DNA from: Escallonia rubra | Lineage: Eukaryota > Streptophyta > Magnoliopsida > Escalloniales > Escalloniaceae | Direction of reading: 5' to 3' | DNA length: 64,000 bases | Assembly: GCA_033065855.1 (NCBI GenBank) | Contig: JAVXUO010002170.1 | Span: 278,001-342,000 of the forward strand | Shown: piece after piece, positions 56,401 to 64,000 of the stretch | How the letters are laid out: each line of letters begins with the position of its first letter | Position numbering within the stretch: the stretch's first letter is position 1 | The notes under the pieces: model-generated | The model's input: the letters and a program-made list of their open reading frames with translations, nothing else | Database searches by the model: none | What the model was told of the DNA's origin: nothing | Program-made: the position numbers and the translations under genes

Positions 56401-58750
56401 CAACAACCTCCATCTGCCATCGAGAACATAGCGCAACAAGCCTCCACCAAAGGAGCAAGCGCCTTTACCTTGACCGACAAGGTGAAGCTAAAGACAATAT
56501 TGATAACGAGATCAGAGAATGCTTTTAGTCTAAATATGCCAAAGGATCGACGTGTAGGTAGTTATCACTGATTGTCGCTGTGTAAGAAAATTAGTGAAAC
56601 TAATACAACTAAAATTGGGGAAGGAGGTTGATTTAGGGAGAAACTAGCATTAATTTTTGTAAATGTAGTGTGCGGGTGTTCTTGGAGTTTTAGTGTGTGT
56701 TAGTAGTGTAATTGGGTAAGATTGTAGGTGAAACTCAGTGGGTGTAAATATGTGTGTTTTTCGGGTGTGTTAGTGTGTTGTGTGTTTGTTAGTAAGTACA
56801 GTATGTGTTAGTGAGGTGTGAAGGTGTGTGTATATTTTAGAGTGTGTGTATTACGGTGAGTAAATGGTGGATGTAGCAGAATGCGTGTGTGTGTGTTACG
56901 GTGGTTAACGTTTGTGCTTGTGTGATGAGTGGTGTGGACTGTTGGGGCTAGGTAAGCAGGGTTTTCCATGAGTGGGCAGTAAAAGTTCTAGTGTGCCGTG
57001 CTGACCAATTTTGCATGAAGGATGAGCAATAGGAATGAACAGAGGAATGAAGAAATCAAGAGTCTCGTTACATTAATATAATATAAGCTTAACAGAATTT
57101 AGGCAACCAGTGCTTCCAATTGACTGCTTAATCTTTTTGAACATTACTTTGAGCTATGGTGTAATTTATTTGAACTGTATGTAATCTATTATTCTCCCTT
57201 CAGAATTTTTTAACATTAATTTGATTTTTTTGTATTTTAGTTTTTGTGATACACAATTCTGTCAACCGGGGCGGGGCGGGCGGGTTTTTAGGGGTACAAA
57301 AACCGGCGGGGCGGATCGGGGCGGTGGCCGGTTTTCTAAACTAGCTTAGCGTCGGGTATGGTATTGCAATTATTTAACCCAGCGGCAGGGCGGGGGGGGG
57401 GGGGCAGGGTAGGGTTCCAGGGCTACCGGGGCGGTTACAGATTTTATAAGATCCGCATCCGACCCGCCCCATTGCCATTCCTAGTTTTAGAGCACCTTTT
57501 TGGAGATGGAAGGAGTAATTGCACGTGAAGCACATTATACGAGGTAGAGTTTCTCCAACGTCAATATTGCAACTATTACTTAAACTATACAGTGACCGAG
57601 AGCAGTAGTCTTGGACGAGGCTTTGATGACGATGAGAAACGTAAGATGCAGAAGAGAACAATATTGTGATTTCCATGCTCTCTTTGAATGCCGAATGAAC
57701 AGCTCAAACAAGCCAGTCAAGAATAAGTTTTTTAGTAGAAAAACTGTGGTCTACAGATTTCATTTACGGCCTTGAAAAGGGTATCAGACTACGTTGGAGG
57801 AATCTCTTGATAAGGGCTTTTTAGCATTGTATATCCAAAGCCCAAACCCCGCCAAATGCAACACAACGTGCCTTAAGGCAACCCCTTTCGGAGACCACAC
57901 AAAATTAGTTTCTTTGCCAAGTTTCGGCATCAGTTAATCATAGAATCAAAACTGCGCAAGCAAGAATATCACACGTGGCAACATAACTCTATAAAGATAA
58001 AAAAAAAAAAAAAGTCTATGTACCGCTGACCTTTTCATCCATAGTAACCTTGAGCTTCAAGCTCTGGCTCTTGCGCTTCATCTTGTACAAGCGGCGTCCC
58101 AAAATAATAGCACCCATCATGGCTGCAGCCACAGACAGAGTCCATACGGGGCTAACCCTCAACACACAGTATCTGAAGAACTCCACTGGAAGCTTCCACC
58201 ACACCATGCTCCTCACCTCCTTTTCCCCGTCCGCTTTCATCGTTTCAATCTCATCTGACCTCTTTTCTCCTCCCTCTATCAAGTATTTTTCACCCAGCTC
58301 ATCCTTCTGCACAAAATCCCCAACTCCTTGCGCTGAATTGTCGCTCTCAGCTACAACTTCCCCAATTTCATGGAAGCCCACTTGGGTATTCGCAATACCC
58401 ACGTGGTTTTCTTGCTCAAACTCGATGATCCTACGATCTTCGGACGGATTACTGCTAGAATCGGACCAGTGTTCACCAGACTGGTTCCTGGGGGACCGAG
58501 TCACGGAACCGGGGTCAACCCAACTCGGATTGTCGGACTCAACGGAGCCGTCGTCGGCCACGTCATCATCGGCCCTCCTGGTGTATTTGGCCTGAGAGTC
58601 CAGAGAGAAGTAATCGGCCCTGATTATGCCTTCAGAGTCGCCCTCGATTCCCTCCAAACACTTGGTGGCCTCGTCCGAGTCGGACGAGTTGGCCGTGCCG
58701 GAACCGTCCGAGCTGTGGAGCACCTCCCAGTCGTGAAACTCCACGTCCAT
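49606..58750 (-). CDS. DUF6821-type membrane protein, two exons around an 8.3-kb intron
   Basis: Exon 1 is 58750-58031 (240 codons, starts MDVEFHDWEVLHSSDG). The frame upstream begins with TTG, so this ATG is used. It ends ...LKLKVTMDEK at an AAG/GTCAGC donor. Exon 2 is 49737-49606 (43 codons plus stop), after a pyrimidine-rich acceptor TCTCTATCTGCAG, and reads KVSQFMSRAARLNEAFSIVK...TPWPVMSLR. Both junctions are phase 0, and the joined text matches my recollection of a plant-only family (DUF6821, function unknown) that ends in exactly this type of tail. The protein is 283 aa: an acidic Ser-rich N-terminal half, WWKLPVEFFRYCVLRV, one hydrophobic segment (PVWTLSVAAAMMGAIILG, about residues 205-222), a basic stretch and the conserved tail. 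Its function is not known to me. Both exons are undamaged; the intron is packed with transposons. Confidence 0.85.
51761..52454. mobile_element. hAT MITE in the DUF6821-type gene intron
   Basis: The left end TAGGGGCGCAACATGGGC (51761) pairs with the right end, reverse complement TAGGGCTGCAACTTGGGC (52454). Flanks AGCAAAAG (51753-51760) and AGCAAAGT (52455-52462) look like a slightly diverged 8-bp duplication, the hAT length. Subterminal GGGC/CCCG-rich words (GGGCATGG, CCCGTCAA) are typical of plant hAT MITEs. No coding capacity. Confidence 0.8.
52888..53666. mobile_element. hAT-type non-autonomous element with exact 8-bp duplication
   Basis: Perfect 14-bp terminal inverted repeats CTATGTTACATGGA / TCCATGTAACATAG are flanked by perfect 8-bp duplications ATATCTAC (52880-52887, 53667-53674). 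Near the left end GGTGTCTGGATC and GTATCCGAGTGTCGG are tandemly repeated; near the right end GTGTCGGTGTCGAGTC and GTCGACACC occur. The interior has an AAAG-rich then TTC-rich stretch with no real gene. The 8-bp duplication identifies the hAT superfamily. Confidence 0.88.
53389..53436. repeat. (TTC)n microsatellite
   Basis: About 13-16 TTC/CTT units with one CCT interruption, inside the hAT-type element. Confidence 0.85.
54373..54575. repeat. Dispersed direct repeat, about 40 bp, 161 bp apart
   Basis: CAATTGGCAATGGGCGAAAA...AGGCCCACAAGGCT at 54377 and CAATTGGCAATGGGTGGAGA...GGCCCACCAGGCT at 54538 are diverged copies. They may be retroelement LTR fragments; unassigned. Confidence 0.6.
55797..56115 (-). 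pseudogene. Unidentified coding-like fragment in the intron
   Basis: Minus-strand sequence reads NIGWMRGRTKKDSYGDICRK (about 56050-56110). In other frames it reads DLIARDSRSWLERSGVEGYM followed by YPPELVLDDSLDDDVGVDI and a stop (55799-55925). It looks like decayed coding sequence, perhaps a transposase tail. I do not recognise the family. Confidence 0.35.
56131..56960. mobile_element. Probable half of a third CA/GT-core element
   Basis: The left part (AAGGGTAAAACACGGTAACA...CACCCCCTTGATTTTTAC, 56131-56200) has the same style as the ends of the two long-TIR elements: a 'gap-filling' C-rich terminus followed by C-rich core, then a GT-rich core (56680-56960). No matching right terminus was found, so it is probably truncated. 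Confidence 0.4.
57262..57485. mobile_element. Probable hAT MITE fragment, GGGGCGGG-rich
   Basis: The right end, as reverse complement, reads TAGGAATGGCAATGGGGCGG, a terminus seen widely in plant hAT MITEs. The interior is full of GGGGCGGG and CGGGT words. A G-run spans 57390-57403. The left end is not clearly definable. Confidence 0.55.
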
Positions 58751-58999
58751 GGCTTGTGTTTCTTTGACGAGGAACAATCAAACGTAACCCTCAGGAAATG
58801 GAACAGAAACAAGAGAGGCAGGGGGATGGGTAACCCACCCACACAAAAAAGGGAGTCGATGCTCTTCAAACTTTTTGGTTGAAGTGATTGTGGGGCTCTG
58901 CGCAGTTGCAAAGTGCAACGTTTGCCTAGCAAATATCCCCCCATCTCTTTCTTGGGCCACAATGTCTTAAAGCCTCAAAAAAAAAATGAGCAAAACTAA

Positions 59000-59694
59000 T
59001 GTGGCAATCAAGAAATAATAATTTTATTGAACTTTTTCACTCCAAATAATTTTTAGTAATACTTATTATCAATACCATTTTAAAATTAAACGATAAAAAG
59101 TGAAGTTAAAGAATTCTAATCAGGACTAAAGGTATCGATTCTCGTAAGATTACGCACAATATCATCCTTCACTTTCTTTGTTTTTCTTTTCATAATATTG
59201 AAAAAGAATATATATATATACATACATATATATATATATATGTATATATATCCCCCTAAAAAAACATAAAGACGTGCATTAACTTATCCAAATATTATAA
59301 TCAGCAAAGGACAATGAAATTTAATGGAAGGATAAATTTTCTCACTAAAATAGTGCATCAACAATTATGAAAGCACCTATATCTGGATACCACTTCTCAA
59401 AAATTTAGTCAAAATGAATAAGGTAATCTTGATAATCTATTTGGTGGATAGAATTTGAGATTTAATTGGTAACCATAAATATAAGTTTTCTCTATAGTAA
59501 ATTTGAAAATCTTAAGTACATTTTACTACCTTTCCTACTAAAAAGAAGGCAGAGGTGGTGGCATGTTCAATGCATATAGAAAAAGGTGACAAAAACATTA
59601 GTACAATAATTACATGCCTTTCATGGCGCTCTTTAGTGCATGTTGTTCAATATCTTCTATTGCTACTTGAATATTTTGTCGCTTAAAGCATTAA
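59000..59694. other. Upstream AT-rich intergenic DNA
   Basis: 5' flank of the DUF6821-type gene. A (TA)n tract with CATA and GTATA interruptions lies at 59208-59252. No gene. Confidence 0.55.
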
Positions 59695-60097
59695 GAGGGT
59701 GTTTGGGATTGATTCTATAATGGTCAAATCTGATTAAATTCATATTAAATCAGGTTTTAAGTATTTGGTAAAAAAAATTTAACTGATTAAATCTGCTCCC
59801 ATGTGCTCAAAACTGATTAAATCCATAATCCTCATTTTCTTGGATTAAGATTTAATCAATTTTGAAGAATCAAGTTTGATCAAGAGAATTATCAAAATAT
59901 CCTTACACATAAAAAGACATTAAATGCTCTTTTTCAACTTGATAACATTATATGGTAATTTTGCCACACTAAACCTACTTTAATCACTTTTTATCCAAAC
60001 ACCTTCAACAACTTTTAATCTATTGTGCTTAAAATGGATTAAAACTGATTCTGATTTAATCAAAATCTACTTTTAAGAATCAATCACAAGCGGCCTC
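59695..60097. mobile_element. Tourist-type (Harbinger) MITE, 403 bp
   Basis: The left end GAGGGTGTTTGGGATTGATTCT pairs with the right end, reverse complement GAGGCCGCTTGTGATTGATTCT. TAA flanks both sides (59692-59694, 60098-60100). The interior repeats GATTAAAT- and AACTGATT-type words in both orientations, so it can fold on itself. No coding capacity. Confidence 0.85.
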
Positions 60098-62766
60098 TAA
60101 TACGGCAACTTCGAGTTATTTTATGGTGTGTTTCATGATAGTTTTTTAAGTTACCAAAATATCAAAATTCCTTCATAAAAAAACCCCTTCATTTTCAAGT
60201 CGTTGACTTTCCAAATCTAACATTTTTCAGCAACTTGTGTATTTGAACTTTTTGCAGTGCGAAATAAAGAGTTGGTTTTTGTACCGTTACTGGTTGCTTC
60301 ACTTAGTGAAGATTGTAAAGTCAAGAAATCTATAGCCTCTGATGATTTTCACCCGGTTGTTCTCTGTTCACCAACATTAGTGGATATTGTGGAGGCTAAG
60401 GTTGAGGTTTATAAGGCTGATAAGGTTGAGGAGGTGGTTCATATGATCCATAATGCCCTTTGAGGGCTTTTGGTGGCATATGTTGAAAGTTTTCCCCCGT
60501 AGGCCTCCAAAGTGGGTCATTTTCGCACCTAAATCTGTCAGTATGTCGGTTGACATTCTTATAGAGTGCGGTGTACTATGTTTTTGTCCTCCACTAATCG
60601 ATGAGCCCTTAATTTGACCTAGATCACACATTTTGTGGTGAAAAGGGACTCTCAGTTATGCTTTGTCTATCAAGGTTCCTCCCATGTGTTCTCAAACATG
60701 GTTGTTTGAATGTCTTCAAATGCAGTCATTATTTGTTGAACCTCTTCATCACTTAAAACTCTGTGCCATGGGAGCTTTCCCAATGGTCACCAAAGGGGTG
60801 TAATTGGTCCTCACGGACCTCACCCACATCTTCCACTCTAATATGGTCCCCTAGTTAGCGTTGAAAGCGCTAGCCATATTAGGGTTTGGCTTGTTTTTTT
60901 TTTGTTTTTGGGTTTTAAGAGCAAGAATTGCATTTCATCAAGGTAATAATACAGAGATATGTGTACAAACTGAGATGTAAACTATATACAAACAAAATCT
61001 CAGTCGCAGTGGAGACCCCATCCGATCTTCCTGCTGCATCACAGTCTTATTTCTATAATCTGCGGTAAACTAACACCCGAACAAGTCGTCGTGACAGCAA
61101 AGATCCCTATGTGACAGAAAACGGGATAGCACAGTTTTGTCACTGAGATTTCTCTTTAATAACAACCATTCTCATAGAACATTAACACAAGTGGGTCAAA
61201 TCGAGCATGCTAAAGAGCGTTTTTGGTTGAGAGTGTTTACGGTTGAATCATTTTTTGCGGTGCCCTTCTGCGGATGTTGAGTAGTGCCAGGTTCTGACCG
61301 AACCAGGTTTAAATATAGTTCCTATCGCAAACGATCTGATGGTCGAGTCAAGTGTCTTTTGACAACTACTTTTCTACGACGTGCGAGGACTTGAAAAAAA
61401 TTTCAGAGTTCTTTTTGCCTAAAACTTTAGTACTTTTTGTGCTAAGGTAATTATGCTACTCTTAGATTCATGTACTCCTACTCCTAATCAAACCAAGTAT
61501 AAAAACACCGAACAAAAAGCAAGTTACTTTCACAGTCTTTACAAAGATCTACTCTATAAAGCTTCCAACATTTTGAGATACAAAGCTTCTATTCAAGGAA
61601 AATACACTTTAAAACTATTTAAAGCAATTAAACAGGATTTGATGCAACTAGGATAAGGCTGTTTATTTAGGGTAAACAATATTGAGAAAGAAAATTTATG
61701 AGCTAGATTGTGTGTTGTGCTGAAAATAGTTTTGATACAACGGTAATGGCTTTTATGCTTGGGTCTTCGATCATTAACCTTAGGTCAATCCGGTCCAGAG
61801 CTGCCACGTGTGCAGACTTGCTTCATTTACCTCCTTATCCGTGTTATATTTCTTTAATTGATCTGGCCTTACCACGTGCCTAAATGTGATGCAGCCTCTT
61901 TTTACCTTCATCCTTAAGCTTTTAATCAGCCATCGCCAATATTTTAAATATTTTTCCTTGGCAACACATTGCCGTTCAGAGTAAAAATATCCACCCCCTC
62001 TATATGTGAGCCACGTAACTTTCCTTAGTTTAAATTTCGACAGGTGTTATATAGCTATTGCCGGATTGATTTGACATTTTTTGCGATAACCGACTCTAGC
62101 TTAGAGCGAATTTATCCTTTTGAAATAAAAACATTTTCTTAGGCCGAACTTCCTTGGGTACTAGTGACGTGGCACGTTAACATCTTAGACCGAGTCAGAC
62201 TTGCTAGGCCAAAATCAATCTTGATTTCCTTAGGCGCAAACATCAGTGCAATGCGTTTGAAAGAACAATTCTTGTAATGGGACGAAGTTGGTCAGATCTG
62301 AATTGTTGGGGCCAATTCTGGTTGCCGATGCGAAAGCTAATCTTTATCCATTGACGGGATTGAAGCATGACGTTGCGCTTGGGAGGGATGGGATGACATA
62401 TAAATTTTGTGCATGCAGAAGTTTCTGTTTGTGTCTGTGCGTGGGGCGACATGGCTATGGGGTGATAAGCTGAAAGGGTCCACAAAAAGAAAAAGAAAAG
62501 TGTGATAAGCTTTAGCTACAAGACTTGCTAAAAAGAAAGACTACTTCAGGAGGTGTAACAGTGAAGTGGACACAATGCAGACACTTTAGAATCCGAGAGT
62601 ACAGAGAAAGTAATTTATATCCAAAAATATGATCGATTTGACTCCACTGACGAAGACATTTACCTAGGGAATAATGTCGCGATAATAAGATAAACTCGGG
62701 GTCTTCGCTGGTCTACGACGCATTTCTGTTGTCCCCGAGTATGTAGTACCAAGTCTTCGACTCCAA
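60098..62766. other. Intergenic, no gene assigned
   Basis: A 68-codon plus-strand frame at 60257-60463 (RNKELVFVPLLVASLSEDCK...) looks coding-like but has no recognised family. A T-run followed by GTTTTTGGGTTTTAAGAGCA (60892-60930) resembles the reversed 3' tail of a minus-strand retroposon. The remainder is unassigned. Confidence 0.4.
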
Positions 62767-63956
62767 TCATAGAATGGCACACATGCGACTTTCAGCTTGC
62801 TTCCGCAACTCCTCAGTCTCCTTCTGGGCTCTCTCCAAGTGCTCTCTCAGCTTGCAAATTTCATCATTCGACTGCATTTGAGCTGCTTGTGCTCTTTCTT
62901 CTGCCATCAACCGTGCAGCTTGTTTTTTCTGCCAATTGTTGTTCAAGCCTGAGAGTTATCTCTCTCAGTTTTGACTCCACCTGTAAAGTAACATATCGTG
63001 CATGTAACATGTTTGTACTATCTCTTCTAAGCCACAGTACTCCACTAGATTATAGGAGGAACATTCAGTGGTGCGCAAAAACTACTGCATGCCCATACTT
63101 GGACCAAACGATATTCTCTTACCATACTAGAATCATAAACAAGCAGACTTAACATACTTGTTGTGCCTCAAGTTCTACACTTATCATATATGTTGTGCCA
63201 GCAGTAATTGCTTGAACAAAGAACTCCTGCAACAATTTGGAGTTTCGATGTTTATTCAACCCGCAACCCAATCCCCTCCCCCTCTCCCTCCTGAAAAAAA
63301 AGGGGAAGAATGAAAGAAAACGAAAACCCTCACAAGAAGGGAGGTGAAGCCTTTGTATAGTGTAAGTATGCAACAAGTGTGTTTCGGATGATCACAAGTG
63401 CATAAAGATCATGGATTGTGTTTTTCATGTTAAAGCCACTGAACAAGAATAATGATTTGTTTTCCGAGAAGAAAGGGGCAACTATAGGTGAACAGCTTAG
63501 ATTCTCATCATAATGTATAAGAGCAATAAAGTGCAGAGTATCGAGGGCAAAATGAAAAGTCATGCTGGCGACAAGAAAGATACTAAATCAGACATATAAC
63601 ATCTATACCATTTCAGTTATCCGCATGAGCTGTTCTTCATATGATTTATGCATCTCTTCAGTCAAGGAGTTAAATCCTTCCTCCTGATCGCGAAGTTTCG
63701 TAGCACCTTTCTACCAAACAATCATAGAAATCACCATTACTTTTTATTCTGGTCTTTTCAAACTGAAAACTAACTGTTAAGAAAGCCTCACCTTCAGCTC
63801 AACAAAGAATTCATCTGTATAAGGTTGTCCACCATTTTTAGCTACGACCGTGTTTACAAGTGAAAGAAGTTGCTGAACTTGTTCCACCCTTTTAGCTGAA
63901 TCTGTAGTCTTATTATCGAAAAGTACACTTCGATTTCCACAGAGGCGGAGTACTTC
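62767..63956 (-). CDS. AIG1/IAN-type GTPase, 3' exons (frameshifted last exon)
   Basis: Minus-strand exons: 63956-63792 (EVLRLCGNRSVLFDNKT ... GGQPYTDEFFVELK), 63710-63609 (KGATKLRDQEEGF ... SYEEQLMRITEM) and 62980-62767 (VESKLREITLRLEQQL ... SRMCAIL, stop). Consensus splice sites and phase 0 throughout. These match the C-terminal half of plant AIG1-like (immune-associated nucleotide-binding) proteins: the end of the G domain, with the C-x-NR-x-x-x-F-(D/N)N-(K/R) segment, then a long coiled coil and a terminal CAIL, a likely prenylation box. The GTPase P-loop lies beyond the window. A run of six A (62933-62938 as T) appears one base too long: removing the shift restores QAARLMAEERAQAAQ. It is therefore either a young pseudogene or a base error. 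A 69-nt in-frame block (63226-63158) with good splice sites may be an extra exon. Confidence 0.85.
63158..63226 (-). other. Possible optional exon of the AIG1-like gene
   Basis: 69 nt bounded by TTGTTGCAG and GTATGT. Open in frame with both neighbours, it would insert EFFVQAITAGTTYMISVELE plus AQQ between RITEM and VESKL. I do not recall this segment in the family, so it may be a cryptic exon. Confidence 0.4.
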
Positions 63957-64000
63957 CTATATCAAGTGAAGAGGATTAATTACGATGAGTCTATGATTGA

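Noticed and set aside
58050..58882. Plus-strand frames opposite the DUF6821-type exon
   Set aside because: Shadows of the minus-strand coding exon; no family motif.

Overview
This window is nuclear DNA of a flowering plant, most likely a eudicot. The evidence is GT-AG introns, plant-specific gene families (an At4g14100-like protein, a DUF6821-type membrane protein, an AIG1/IAN GTPase) and a dense load of plant transposable elements: LINEs with DUF4283 ORF1, Ty1/copia, Ty3/gypsy, PIF/Harbinger, hAT and long-terminal-inverted-repeat (long-TIR) elements. Only four host genes are visible, covering a small part of the 64 kb. Most of the rest is nested, decaying mobile DNA. I ran no database search. 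Family calls rest on motifs read by eye and on recall of the families.

Layout: (1) 1-1121, 3' part of an At4g14100-like gene. (2) 2231-about 11030, a nest: a plus-strand LINE relic (LINE-B), a minus-strand LINE (LINE-A) apparently inserted into it, and a solo LTR (4250-5588, perfect 5-bp target duplication GTTAT) inside LINE-A. (3) 11871-12843, a long-TIR element with a CA-to-GT simple-repeat core. (4) 13664-15138, an internally deleted copia element with two LTRs. (5) 15590-17700, plus-strand retroelement relics. (6) 18450-23976, a nearly complete PIF/Harbinger element with Myb/SANT and DDE transposase genes, both broken. (7) 24055-25329, a Harbinger-type MITE (miniature inverted-repeat element) filled with GGT-type repeat. 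(8) 25611-27014, an Integrator subunit 3-like gene just downstream of that MITE. (9) 30484-36489, a minus-strand gypsy chromovirus with a 2.8-kb 3' LTR, an integrase deletion and no visible 5' LTR. (10) 36538-38400, small tandem repeats and an inverted repeat carrying a PPR-like fragment. (11) 39347-48060, a second Harbinger gene pair on the plus strand; its Myb/SANT gene borders a mosaic long-TIR element and its transposase is split by a nearly full-length copia element (42884-47722). (12) 49606-58750, a DUF6821-type gene on the minus strand whose last exon lies beyond an 8.3-kb intron full of hAT and other insertions. (13) 59000-62760, intergenic DNA with a Tourist MITE. (14) 62767-63956, the 3' exons of an AIG1-like GTPase on the minus strand, with a one-base frameshift.

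The host genes do not form a pathway or cluster. The most informative signals are the layered insertions, several with exact target-site duplications, and the very distant terminal exon, which an ORF-based annotation would miss.
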